Shown here piece by piece: positions 17,197-25,630 of a stretch of 64,000 bases of DNA (the first letter of the stretch is position 1; each line of letters opens with the position of its first letter). The notes below the pieces were generated by a model. That model had not been told where the DNA came from. It worked only from the letters and a program-made list of their open reading frames with translations, and ran no database searches. Source of the stretch: Deltaproteobacteria bacterium (lineage in GTDB: Bacteria; Myxococcota_A; Polyangia; Polyangiales; JADJMO01); assembly GCA_016182965.1 (NCBI GenBank), contig JACPFM010000132.1, forward strand, positions 36,862 through 100,861, given 5' to 3'. The position numbers were made by a program, and so were the translations under genes.

Positions 17197-18162
17197 ATGG
17201 ATCTCGCGAAGATGCTCGACAAGTGCCGCCGCGAGCAGTGGCGGATCGACGACCTCGACTGGGCGGGTCGCCCGCGCGACATGTCGCGCGACGACGAGAT
17301 CGCCATCGTCCAGTACTTCACCGACATGGCGCAGATCGAGCGGCTCGCCGGCGCGCTGTTCCGCGAGCAGGAGCGCAAGGTCGACGACGACACGCTGAAG
17401 AAGATCTTCCGCACGTTCGTGGCCGACGAGGAGCGCCACGCGCAGGCCGCCGAGCGGCTCGCGCGCTTCTACGACGTCCGTCGCCTGCGGCGATACGCGA
17501 TCAACCCGAACCTCGCCGCGTTCGCCCCGCGCTTCCTCGACATGATCCGCTGGATGCCGCCGGACTTCGCCAACGTCTACATCACCACCGGTGAGCTGAT
17601 CCTCGACGTCGCGCTGCTCCGGTCGATCAACGACTACGTGCACGACTCGATGAGTCAGCGGGCGATGGACCTGATCAACCGCGACGAGTCGCGGCACATC
17701 GCGATCGACTATCACATGATCGAGTACTACTCGTCCGACGAATACGACGCGCTGCTGCGGTCGCGGCCGCGCGCGCCGCTCGCCGATCGCGCGCGCGCCG
17801 CCGCCGCGCTCGCCGCCGTGCTGTGGCCCGCCCGGCCCTTCATCCGCGACGTGTTCTTCCGTCCGATGGAGGTCGTCGACCCGAGCGGCAAGCGCATGAA
17901 GGAGGTCTTCAAGCGCCTGCAGATGCTCGCGACCAAGCCCACCGTGCGACGCCGCCCGTTCGCGAAGGTGATGCTCGCGCTGCAGGACCTCCACCGAAGG
18001 CCGGCGGTGCGCGCCGTGTTCGGGCGCGCGCTCGAGCGGGCGATGGGCGTCGAAGGGAGCGTATTGATGCGCCTGCTGACCGACGAGGAGGAGGCGCGCG
18101 CGCGCGACATGTCGTTCGACGAGCTGGCCCAGGAGGCGCTCGAGGCGAAGAAGTCGAACTGA
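17197..18162 (+). CDS. Ferritin-like diiron-carboxylate protein (oxygenase/oxidase type)
   Basis: A cytosolic 321-residue protein with a ferritin-like four-helix bundle in residues 35-180. The six ligands expected for a carboxylate-bridged diiron centre are visible in order: E48 (AQIERLAG), E78 and H81 (ADEERHAQ, an ExxH), E133 (TTGELILDV), E164 and H167 (NRDESRHIAID, second ExxH). This arrangement is that of diiron oxidases, N-oxygenases and desaturase-like enzymes rather than ferritin itself. The C-terminal 130 residues are helical and basic with no membrane segment. It is monocistronic by spacing. Substrate unknown; redox role inferred from ligands. Confidence 0.85.
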   Translation: MDLAKMLDKCRREQWRIDDLDWAGRPRDMSRDDEIAIVQYFTDMAQIERLAGALFREQERKVDDDTLKKIFRTFVADEERHAQAAERLARFYDVRRLRRYAINPNLAAFAPRFLDMIRWMPPDFANVYITTGELILDVALLRSINDYVHDSMSQRAMDLINRDESRHIAIDYHMIEYYSSDEYDALLRSRPRAPLADRARAAAALAAVLWPARPFIRDVFFRPMEVVDPSGKRMKEVFKRLQMLATKPTVRRRPFAKVMLALQDLHRRPAVRAVFGRALERAMGVEGSVLMRLLTDEEEARARDMSFDELAQEALEAKKSN

Positions 18163-18270
18163 TGACCTCGGCCCGGCGAACCCCAGGCCGCGCCTTGCCG
18201 ACTCGCGCCGCCGTAGACCGGCACGATCGCGGTCACTCGCCGTCCACTCTCGGGCCCGAAATCCGAGAGC

Positions 18271-19143
18271 TCAGGGCCAGGCGCGCCGCGCGAGAATCGC
18301 CTCGAGAAGTGCGACCAGCCCCGCCTCGTCGAGCGCGGCGAGGTCCGCGCGGCGCGCGTGGTCGAGCTCGATGGCGAGGGCGCGGCAGACCGACTCGATG
18401 TTCGCGCGTGTCGCCTCGGCACGCCCCTGCTCGCGGCCCTCGGCGAGCGCCTCTTGTCGGTCGAGCTTGCGCGCGAGCTCAGCCTCGCGGCGCAGCTCGG
18501 CGATGCGCTGTGCAGACGGTTCGCGCGAGAGGATCTCGAGGGCGTGCTTGGCTTCGGCCATGATCGGTTCCTCGCTGGCCAAGGAGTCTAGCGCGCGCTC
18601 GTCGTCGAAGCGAAGGAACCGAGCCCAACGCTGTAGGTCGACGCCCTCTCCCTCGGTCGACGCCTGCTCGAGGCGCGGCAGGTCCACGAGGTGGATCGCG
18701 AGCACGTCCGAGAGCAGCGCGTGGTCGTGCACCTCGCGCACCTCGTACGTGGAGTGGAAGCGCCGGTCGGGCGACCGCGTTTCGTCGTGCGGTTGTGGGC
18801 GACGGGCCGACGCGAGGAACACGACGCTCACCACCGGCTCGAGCCTGAGGTAGTCGTCGCCGCGCCGCAGGCGGCCCGAATAGAGCCGAGCCCAGTGGTA
18901 GAGCCAGCGCGCGCCATGGCCACGCCGCGGATCGCACTGCATTTCGACGTCCACCAGCTTGCCGTCTTCGAGCTTCACCAGCACGTCGAGCCGCACGCCT
19001 CGGTCGGAGGCGAGATCTTTGGGCAGCTCCGGATCGAGCACGGTGACCTGCGCGATGGGAGACGCAGGCCGGAGCACGGCGGTCAGGAGCGACACGAGAA
19101 GTCGCACGTTGCGCGGCTCGGCGAAGAGCATCTTGAAGACCAC
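18271..19143 (-). CDS. Rpn-family PD-(D/E)XK nuclease/transposase-like protein, 5' end truncated
   Basis: A 290-residue protein of the Rpn (recombination-promoting nuclease) family, also annotated as a PD-(D/E)XK nuclease transposase. The nuclease core is RLDVLVKLEDGKLVDVEMQ with candidate metal ligands D53 and E67 plus Q69, and the C-terminal third is a long charged helix as usual. The family normally begins M-(about 8 residues)-DVVFKxLFG; here the frame runs into TGA TGA immediately before LDVVFKMLF, and the only start is GTG 19143 in the middle of that motif. The 5' end therefore appears cut away at the same point where a hipA fragment begins on the other strand. It may still be translated. 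Confidence 0.75.
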   Translation of the reverse strand: MVFKMLFAEPRNVRLLVSLLTAVLRPASPIAQVTVLDPELPKDLASDRGVRLDVLVKLEDGKLVDVEMQCDPRRGHGARWLYHWARLYSGRLRRGDDYLRLEPVVSVVFLASARRPQPHDETRSPDRRFHSTYEVREVHDHALLSDVLAIHLVDLPRLEQASTEGEGVDLQRWARFLRFDDERALDSLASEEPIMAEAKHALEILSREPSAQRIAELRREAELARKLDRQEALAEGREQGRAEATRANIESVCRALAIELDHARRADLAALDEAGLVALLEAILARRAWP

Positions 19144-19148
19144 GTCGA

Positions 19149-19526
19149 GTCATCAAGCTCCTGCCGCAGGGGCGGTTCCGACTGACCCCGCTCTACGACG
19201 TGATCTCCGCGTGGCCCGTTTCGGGCGCGCGCCACGATCAGATCCACCCGAATAAGCTGAAGCTCGCGATGGCCCTTCGCGGGGCGAAGAAGCACTACCG
19301 GATCGAGGAGATCGATCGGCGGCACTTCAATGCCACGGCCCGCCTCTGCGGCCTCGGGACGGACATGGACGGGATCATCGAAGAGGTCGTCTCGAACACT
19401 CCGCGCGTGATCGACGAGGTGGCGGCGGCGTTGCCCAGCGGCTTCCCCAAGGCGGTCTTCGAGGCCGTGACCAAGGGCCTGAAGAAGAGCAAGGAAGCGT
19501 TGGCGCGGGGAGTTGCAGCGGGGTAG
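19149..19526 (+). pseudogene. hipA C-terminal remnant
   Basis: About 125 codons matching the C-terminal part of HipA-type toxin kinases. The frame is open upstream of the first GTG: KLLPQGRFRLTPLYDVISAWPV corresponds to the conserved HipA segment after the catalytic DGHxKN motif, followed by HPNKLKLAMALRGAKKHY. About 300 N-terminal residues, including the kinase nucleotide and catalytic motifs, are absent, and there is no hipB. The left edge coincides with the truncated 5' end of the nuclease gene on the opposite strand. It cannot be an active toxin. Confidence 0.82.
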
Positions 19527-19644
19527 CGAGGGATCAGCGCCGTCCCGCTCCGCTTCGACGCCGTTGCGCAGCGCAGGCTGCTGCTCTTGGACGCGCGTGT
19601 CGGCCACGCGTGCGTCTCTCCCTCACCCGTGTTATGCAGAAGTT

Positions 19645-19893
19645 ATGACGATCAGGCGCATCACCATCAGCGTCCCCGAAGAGGTCGCGCGGCGCATCAA
19701 GGAGGCTGCGGCCGACGCGTCCGTCTCGGCGTGGGTGACGAGCGTCATCGAGGAGCGGCTCGAGGATGCGGAGCTCGACCGCCTGTGGGACGAGTTCTAT
19801 CGCAGCGTTCGGCCGCGGCGGGCGGACATCGCCCGCGCGAACACTCTCTTCCGGCAGCTCACACGGCCGCGTCGGCGCAAGAGCGCCGCGTGA
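19645..19893 (+). CDS. Antitoxin of a PIN-domain toxin-antitoxin pair (ribbon-helix-helix type)
   Basis: An 82-residue protein beginning MTIRRITISVPEEVARRIKEAA, an Arg-rich beta strand followed by a helix as in CopG/RHH DNA-binding antitoxins, then a Glu-rich helix and a basic tail that would wrap the toxin. The stop overlaps the start of the PIN gene by 4 nt (GTGA at 19890-19893), the usual coupling of such pairs. The antitoxin should neutralise the RNase and autorepress the operon by binding its promoter; that is inferred from the family. Confidence 0.85.
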   Translation: MTIRRITISVPEEVARRIKEAAADASVSAWVTSVIEERLEDAELDRLWDEFYRSVRPRRADIARANTLFRQLTRPRRRKSAA

Positions 19894-20273
19894 GCTCGTC
19901 GTCGGGGGTCGTGCTCGACGCAGGGGTCTTCATCGCCGTCGAGCGGAGGGACCGCGTGATGGTCCATCTCCTTCGGCGTTTCGTGGAGGCCGGGACCCCG
20001 CTCGTCACCTCGGCTGGCGTGGTGGCCCAGGTCTGGCGCGGCGGGTCGCGCCAGCAGGTGCCCATCGCGTACCTGCTCCGCCGGACGCAGGTCATCGACA
20101 TGACCGGCGCGGTCGCGAAGGTGCTCGGACGCATGCTCGGACTCTCGCGCACCAGCGATCCTGTAGACGCGCACGTCGTCTTGATCGCACGAGAACGGGG
20201 CTGGCCGGTCCTGACGTCCGATCCGGAGGACCTCCGCGCCATCGACGCGACGCTGGTGGTCCAGGCGATCTGA
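19890..20273 (+). CDS. PIN-domain ribonuclease toxin (VapC-like)
   Basis: A 127-residue protein with GTG start overlapping the antitoxin stop. PIN-fold acidic residues are seen: the first Asp in GVVLDAGVFIAVERRD, D/E residues in the middle (SDPVDAHVVLIARERG) and the last acidic cluster in VLTSDPEDLRAI. VapC toxins are Mg-dependent endoribonucleases that cut tRNA or rRNA when freed from the antitoxin. Length is normal, so the pair looks intact, unlike the two fragments to its left. The 242 bases downstream (20274-20515) contain nothing I recognise. Confidence 0.87.
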   Translation: MSSSSGVVLDAGVFIAVERRDRVMVHLLRRFVEAGTPLVTSAGVVAQVWRGGSRQQVPIAYLLRRTQVIDMTGAVAKVLGRMLGLSRTSDPVDAHVVLIARERGWPVLTSDPEDLRAIDATLVVQAI

Positions 20274-20515
20274 TTTCGCGTGCAGGTCGTAGGTAATGAA
20301 GCGTGTTGGCGGATTCCAGGGCCAGAGTTGACGTAGTCACGGGATGCCGCTCACCGTGGACGGAGTATGGCGGGCGCAAGCTGGCGGGACGCCTCTCATG
20401 GTCGGCCACCTCTCGCTGTGCATCCGCGCCCCGGAGACTCGCAAGCCGAAGAAGCTCCTCGAGCCGCAGCCCGGGCGCGTATTCACCAAGGGTTGCCCCG
20501 AGGCCGCGCACGTGA

Positions 20516-21859
20516 TCAGCCGACGCCGCCGACCTCGAGATCGAGCCCGCCGAACGGCGCGCGCGGGATCCACACGTGCGACGCCTGCGCGCCGACCAGC
20601 GCGATCTCCCAACCGAGCGCCGCGCTCCCGGCCTGCGCGACCGCGCGCGCGCTGCCGCCCGTGGGGGGCGCGGTCTGCGCGCCGTCGAACGTCGCGAGCG
20701 CGATCGCCGCGCCGTCGGCGCTCTCGTCGATCGGCCGCACCACGTCGAGCGCCAGCGGGAAGCGACCGTCGCTCAGCGCCTTGTCGAACGTCTCGTCGTC
20801 GAGCGCGCGCGCGATCCCGCCGAGATCGCGCGCGAGGATCTCGGCGGCGGCGACCGCGATCGGCATCGAGGCGCGCACCATGATCGGCACGTTGGGCGCG
20901 AGCGTCGCCGCGTCGGCCGGCTTGGCGGCCTCGGCGCGCGCCGCGTGGCCGCGTCGCAAGAGGCCGAGGTGTCCCATGCGATCGGGCGCGATCGCGTCGA
21001 CGATCGCGAGCACGGCGCCGGGTCGCTGCAGCTCGGGGACCTCGCGCCCCGCGCGCAACGCGAGGTAGCCGAGCGCGCCGAGATCGATCGGCCGCGCGCC
21101 GGGGCGCGGCGCGAAGAGCCCGTCGGTGAGCCAGGCGAGCTCCGTCTCGTAGCGCTCGAAGGCGCGCAGCGAGCGCCCGAGATCGACCGCCCCTTCGAGC
21201 TCGAAGCGCGTGATGCGCGTGGGGTGGGCGACCGCGGAGAGCCCCACCGCCGGCGCGTACGGGCGGCGCACGAGGCGCAGCGTCGTCGAGCCGTCGCGGG
21301 CCTCGACCGCGGCGTCCCACGCCGTGGAGGGCACGATGCGCCGGGGCTCGTAGCGCGCGATGCCCGCGAGGGGCGTCGCCAGCCGCCGCATCAACGCGTC
21401 TTGATCGGCGAGGCCGGCGAAGAACACGCCGCGCGCGCCGTCGACGCGGGGCACCGGCAGGTCACGCAGCGCGAGCCGGGCGCCGCTCGCGCGCGCCTCG
21501 ATGAAGGAGGCCACGACGTCGCTCGGGCGAACGCCGGGCGCGAGATCGACGCGCAGGCCCTTCAGCGTGCCGGACGTCGCGTCCTTCGGGGCGCCGATCG
21601 CGGCGCGAGGCTCGAGCATGCCGTCGATCGCGCGAACCCACAGCGGCGGGAACAGCGACAGCCCGACGAGCGAGGCGACGAGATCGTTGGAGGCGTGCGG
21701 GTTGGGCGCGCGCACCGGCCAGGGCCATCGCAGCCGCACCGTGCGCGCGGCGCCGTGCGCCCTCGGCGCGACGAGGGCGGCGGCCGCGACGGCGACCGAG
21801 GCGAGGAACGAGCGGCGACGCACGGCCCAGAGCGTAGTCGCACCGCGCGCTCGACGCAT
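20516..21859 (-). CDS. Exported periplasmic protein, extracellular solute-binding protein-like
   Basis: A 447-residue protein. The N-terminus (VRRRSFLASVAVAAAALVAPRAHGAA) has a Tat-like twin-arginine followed by a hydrophobic stretch and an AxA cleavage site. The mature part begins with WPWPVRAPNPHASNDLVASLVG and ends with PFGGLDLEVGGVG, which recalls family-5 (peptide/nickel) ABC solute-binding proteins, but overall similarity is weak and no permease genes are adjacent. It starts 13 bases after the M16 peptidase stop, so it is probably the third gene of a leftward envelope operon. Binding of a peptide-like ligand is a tentative guess. Confidence 0.7.
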   Translation of the reverse strand: MRRARGATTLWAVRRRSFLASVAVAAAALVAPRAHGAARTVRLRWPWPVRAPNPHASNDLVASLVGLSLFPPLWVRAIDGMLEPRAAIGAPKDATSGTLKGLRVDLAPGVRPSDVVASFIEARASGARLALRDLPVPRVDGARGVFFAGLADQDALMRRLATPLAGIARYEPRRIVPSTAWDAAVEARDGSTTLRLVRRPYAPAVGLSAVAHPTRITRFELEGAVDLGRSLRAFERYETELAWLTDGLFAPRPGARPIDLGALGYLALRAGREVPELQRPGAVLAIVDAIAPDRMGHLGLLRRGHAARAEAAKPADAATLAPNVPIMVRASMPIAVAAAEILARDLGGIARALDDETFDKALSDGRFPLALDVVRPIDESADGAAIALATFDGAQTAPPTGGSARAVAQAGSAALGWEIALVGAQASHVWIPRAPFGGLDLEVGGVG

Positions 21860-21872
21860 GGCGCGCGACGGC

Positions 21873-23159
21873 TCAGGTGCCGAGCAGCTTCCGCAGGGCG
21901 AGCCGCCCGGCAGCGGTGAGCGTGCCGACCGTCGCGATGTGCATGGCCTCGCGCCGGAACACCGCGGCGGCGGCGTCACGGAGCTCCTTCGGGCCGAGCG
22001 CGTCGAAGCGCGACGACCACGCGTCGAACCCGCGCGGTCGATCGAACAGCACGGCGCCGCCCGCGAGCGCCTCGAGGTCCTCGGCGTGGTCCATCGCCGC
22101 CTCGACGCTCCAGCGATGACGGCGCTTGGCCTTCTCGACCTCGTCGGGCGTCGGCCCGTTGGCCGCCAGATCGTGCACGAGCTCGAAGCACTCCTGCGCG
22201 ACCTCGGGCAGGCGCTCCGGGCTCATCGCGGCGTCGAGATCGAGCGCGCCGACCTCGACGAACGGCTCCCACAGCGCGGAGCAGTCGTAGACCATGCCGC
22301 CGTCGTCGGCGAGGCGCCGGTAGAGGCGCGTGGACATGCCGTCGTCGATGACGCGCAGGAGCAGCTCGATGGCCGGTCCGAGCGGATCGCGCTCGCCGGG
22401 GGTGACCCAGGACATGCGCAGATCGGTCTGACTGCCCGGCGAGGCGACGTGCTTGCGACGGACCACGCCCTTGGCGTCGTTCGACCAGGGCGCGGCGACC
22501 GCGCGCTCGCCGCGCGGCATCGATCCGAAGTGCTGTTCGACCAGGGCGAGCGCCTCGCGCTCGTCGCACCGGCCCGCCACCGCGAAGACCGAGTTCGCCG
22601 CGACCCAGTAGCGCGCGAGGTGCGCGCGGAGGCGCTCCTCGTCGAACCCGTCGAGCGCCTCGAGCGGCCCGGTGATCGGGAAGCCCAGGGGGTGGTCGCC
22701 GAACATCGCGGCGCGCACCACGTTGTCGGGATCGACCTGGCGCCCCGTCTCGTCGAGGTCGTCGAGGATCTCTTCGCGCACGATGCGCTTCTCGACGTCG
22801 ATCTCGCCGAGCCGCGGCGCGCGCACCACCTCGCCGAGGAGCGCCATCGACTCGGCGAACGACGCCGGCGGCGCGATCACGTGGAGGTGCGTGTGATCGG
22901 CGTGCGTGGTCGCCGACAGCGCGCCGCCCAGCCGCTCGAACGCGAGGTTCTGTGCGTGCGCGCTCGGGTGCCGCGCGGTGCCGCGGTAGAGCATGTGCTC
23001 GAGGAAATGCGAGATGCCGTTGTCGGCAAGGCTCTCGTGACGCGAGCCGACGCCGACGAACAGCCCGAACGCCACGCGGTGCAGCGCCGGCTGCGGCACG
23101 ACGACGACGCGCAGCCCGTTGGGGAGCGTCGTCTCGTGCCACTGCGGAGGAGCGATCAT
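21873..23159 (-). CDS. M16-family zinc peptidase
   Basis: A 428-residue insulinase/processing-peptidase-type protein. The inverted zinc motif HxxEH is HFLEH at 51-55, with the distal Glu in the following helix (EKRIVREEI). The second half has the paired M16 domain with the R/Y-containing loop (STRLYRRLADDGGMVYDCSALW). Each half is near normal length, so this is a single-chain active subunit. It has no signal peptide and overlaps the upstream ppiD-like stop by 4 nt (ATGA at 23156-23159). M16 enzymes degrade or process peptides in the cytoplasm or periplasm; target unknown. Confidence 0.92.
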   Translation of the reverse strand: MIAPPQWHETTLPNGLRVVVVPQPALHRVAFGLFVGVGSRHESLADNGISHFLEHMLYRGTARHPSAHAQNLAFERLGGALSATTHADHTHLHVIAPPASFAESMALLGEVVRAPRLGEIDVEKRIVREEILDDLDETGRQVDPDNVVRAAMFGDHPLGFPITGPLEALDGFDEERLRAHLARYWVAANSVFAVAGRCDEREALALVEQHFGSMPRGERAVAAPWSNDAKGVVRRKHVASPGSQTDLRMSWVTPGERDPLGPAIELLLRVIDDGMSTRLYRRLADDGGMVYDCSALWEPFVEVGALDLDAAMSPERLPEVAQECFELVHDLAANGPTPDEVEKAKRRHRWSVEAAMDHAEDLEALAGGAVLFDRPRGFDAWSSRFDALGPKELRDAAAAVFRREAMHIATVGTLTAAGRLALRKLLGT

Positions 23160-24907
23160 TCGTCGTACGGCATCGGGGGCGGCGGGGCCTCGCCGGGGGC
23201 GCCCTTCTGGCTCTCGCTCGTGACGTAGCGCTGATCGACGGTGTAGTTGTCCTTGTTCAGCAGATCGCGCAGCGAGTTGAGGTAGTTGACGATCGCGTCC
23301 TCGCGCTTCTTGGCGAGCATGTTGCCGACGTAGAGCGACTTGTCCTTCTCGAACTCCTCGCGGGTGACCGCGTGCCGATCGGTGAGCACCACCAGGTAGC
23401 GCTCCTTGCCGGCGGTGATCGGGCCGCCGAAGGGCGCCTCCTTGGTGAGCTTCTCGACGGCCGTCGCGATCGCCGTGGGGTCTTCGGCGCTCGGGATGGG
23501 CGTGCCGCTGACCGTGTAGGGCGAGCCCTGCTCGACGCGCGGGCGGTGGTCGTCGGTCTGCCACCCGGCGCCGTTCATCGCGCCGAGGACGTCGTCGATC
23601 GCCTTCTCGAGGCGCGCCTTCGTCTCGTCGGCGGCGACCAGCGCGCGGGCGTCCGCGTCGCTCTTGCCGGCCTTCTTCGATTCGTCGACCTTCTGCTGCA
23701 GCGTCGCGTCGATCTGCACCGGGAGCTTGCCCTTGACCGCGTCGGCGACCTTCTGCGAGGCCTCCTGCGCCAGCTCCTCGCCGCGCGCGTCGCGGTAGAG
23801 CGGCCAGGCGACGGCGGCGGTGCCCTCGAGCACCCCGTCGAGCCTGATCACGTGGAAGCCGTTCTCCGACTCGACGACGAACAGATCGCCGGGCTTCGCC
23901 TTGGCGAGCGCGTCGCGCACCGGCGCCGGCTGATCGGCGAGGTTCACCCACTCCCAGCGGCCGCCGCGATCCTTGGTCGCGGAGTCGGCGCTCTCGTCCT
24001 TCGCCAGCTTGGCGATGTCCTCGCCCTTCTTGACGCGGGCGAGGAGGTCGTCGGCCTTCTTCTTCGCCTCGGCCTTCTTGTCGGCGGGCGTGTCCTTCTT
24101 CGCCTCGAGGAGGACCTGACGGGCGTCGTACAGCTTCGTCGGCTGATCCTTCGGGAGGGTCGCCGCGCGGTCGTCGACCTCCTTCTTGTGCGCCTCGGCC
24201 CACTTGCCGATCGCGTCCTTGTCGGCGGCGACGAAGTGATCGCCGAAGAACCGCGGCTCGAAGCGCACCCACTGCACCGACGTGGTCGAGCGCTCGTAGA
24301 CGTACTGCTCGAAGGCCTCGACCTCGCCGACCTTCACCCGCTCGGCGACGAGCGCGATCATGCGCGCGGCGGTGAGCTCCTCGATCTGGCTGTCGACGAA
24401 CTCGGTCGTGTTCTGGCCGGTCGTCGACTGCACGACCTTCTCGAAGATCTGCTGATCGAACGGCTTCTCCTTGGTGCCGAACTGCGTCCAGCGGACGCCG
24501 GCCGGGTCGATGCCGAGCTGCCGCGCCTGCCCGCGCATCGCCGCCGGAACGGTGACGTGCACGCGCCAGCGGACGATCTCGTTCATCACGTCGTCCTCGC
24601 CGACGCGCACGCCGAGGCGCTTGGCCTCTTGCTCGAGGAGCGTGCGCTCGACGAGCGAGTCGACCGCCGCCTTGTTCCAGTTCATGCCGGGCGCGTCGTA
24701 CTGCCCGCGCAGCAGATAGCGCTGCGCGCGCCAGTCGCGCTCGTCGATGCAGGTGCCCCGCACCTTCGCCACGCACTTGCGCGACAAGCCGGTCATCGGC
24801 CCACCCGATCCCGGGCGGAACTGGATCACGAAGACGACCATCACCGCACCCAACAGCAGGGTGTAGATGAAGGACATCGCGCCCTTCTGGCGGAAGAGAT
24901 TCAGCAT
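23156..24907 (-). CDS. PpiD/SurA-like membrane-anchored peptidyl-prolyl isomerase
   Basis: A 583-residue envelope foldase. A single N-terminal membrane helix (about 12-30, FIYTLLLGAVMVVFVIQF) anchors the protein with the bulk in the periplasm. SurA_N-like helices follow, then a parvulin-type rotamase region (about 255-360) with DARQVLLEA, KKGEDIAKLAKDESAD, GGRWEWVNL and GFHVIRLDGV, and a second helical/rotamase-like part near the C-terminus. It is similar in layout to PpiD, which assists outer-membrane protein folding near the Sec translocon. First gene of a leftward operon with the M16 peptidase and the Tat-like protein. Confidence 0.86.
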   Translation of the reverse strand: MLNLFRQKGAMSFIYTLLLGAVMVVFVIQFRPGSGGPMTGLSRKCVAKVRGTCIDERDWRAQRYLLRGQYDAPGMNWNKAAVDSLVERTLLEQEAKRLGVRVGEDDVMNEIVRWRVHVTVPAAMRGQARQLGIDPAGVRWTQFGTKEKPFDQQIFEKVVQSTTGQNTTEFVDSQIEELTAARMIALVAERVKVGEVEAFEQYVYERSTTSVQWVRFEPRFFGDHFVAADKDAIGKWAEAHKKEVDDRAATLPKDQPTKLYDARQVLLEAKKDTPADKKAEAKKKADDLLARVKKGEDIAKLAKDESADSATKDRGGRWEWVNLADQPAPVRDALAKAKPGDLFVVESENGFHVIRLDGVLEGTAAVAWPLYRDARGEELAQEASQKVADAVKGKLPVQIDATLQQKVDESKKAGKSDADARALVAADETKARLEKAIDDVLGAMNGAGWQTDDHRPRVEQGSPYTVSGTPIPSAEDPTAIATAVEKLTKEAPFGGPITAGKERYLVVLTDRHAVTREEFEKDKSLYVGNMLAKKREDAIVNYLNSLRDLLNKDNYTVDQRYVTSESQKGAPGEAPPPPMPYDE

Positions 24908-25085
24908 GGCGGGGCGGGCCTTCTACCACGGCCAGCGGGCCGGGGGGTCCGGGGCGCGACTCGACCGACGGACCCGAGCAAATCCAGCCCATTCGCGTCG
25001 GAGGGGGGTTCCCTCCCCCCACGGCCCGGCCTCCCCGCCCCTCCCTCGCCGCGATCTCGGTCGTCGCCGGTCTGGCCCTCGCGGG

Positions 25086-25209
25086 TCAGCAGACGGCGCC
25101 GTTGGGCAGACAGACGTTGGCCGGCCCGTCGACCGTCTTGCACACGGCGCAGTACTGACCGGCGCCGCAGCCGGACGTGCTGCAGTCGCCGCCGCTGCCG
25201 ACGAGGCTA
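25086..25209 (-). pseudogene. Frameshifted Cys-rich tail of the adjacent lipoprotein
   Basis: Immediately after the lipoprotein stop (TAG at 25207) a different frame on the same strand stays open for about 41 codons and is rich in cysteine with a compact pattern (GGDCSTSGCGAGQYCAVC, ending LPNGAVC and TGA). The Cys spacing looks like the same small disulfide modules as in the lipoprotein, so it probably encoded its C-terminal module before a frameshift between SSC and CSL. It could also be a remnant of a separate gene. The rest of 24908-25085 shows nothing. Confidence 0.4.
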
Positions 25210-25542
25210 CACGCAGCTCGAGCCCATCGTCGTCCACGGAGCGCCGAACTGGCTGCAGTACGTGGCGCTCATGTACCCGCCCGAGCACACGCAATCACCG
25301 CGGTGCGGCTTCGCGACCGGCCCCACGCAGAACCCCATCGCGTCGGGGTAGTCGGCCTTGATGATGCACTTCTGCCCTTCGGGGCAGGTGAACCCGGCGA
25401 TCCCACCGCAGACCGCGCGCGACGACGCGGCCGATTCACTGCTGCTCGAAGCACCCTCGTCCCCCTCACCCGATGAAGCGGCGCAACCGAAGGCGAAGAC
25501 GGAGATCGAGAGGACGGCGAAGGCGAAGCGCGGGAGATTCAT
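25207..25542 (-). CDS. Cys-rich small lipoprotein
   Basis: A 111-residue protein from ATG 25542 with an AGGAAAC ribosome-binding site upstream. The signal peptide ends in the lipobox VFAFGC (Cys near residue 19); a Ser/Glu-rich linker follows and then a module with seven cysteines (CGGIAGFTCPEGQKC and later CVCSGGY, YCSQF), likely disulfide-bonded outside the cell. Similar modules are common in myxobacterial secreted proteins of unknown role. The gene may have been longer (see the frameshifted Cys-rich stretch directly downstream). Function unknown. Confidence 0.7.
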   Translation of the reverse strand: MNLPRFAFAVLSISVFAFGCAASSGEGDEGASSSSESAASSRAVCGGIAGFTCPEGQKCIIKADYPDAMGFCVGPVAKPHRGDCVCSGGYMSATYCSQFGAPWTTMGSSCV

Positions 25543-25630
25543 GGTGGTTTCCTCGGGTAGGGACAGTGTGGTCGCAGCACCTACCACCGGATGATCCCGC
25601 GCGCAAACAACGGCGCTCCGAGTCCTGCGT

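Noticed and set aside
20274..20515. A coding fragment between the PIN gene and the Tat-like gene
   Set aside because: Short frames on both strands are open but match nothing I recognise and have no start signal.
23000..25351. A 799-codon plus-strand frame antisense to the PpiD-like gene
   Set aside because: Composition is the antisense of a Lys/Glu/Ala-rich protein, with no motif and no start signal.
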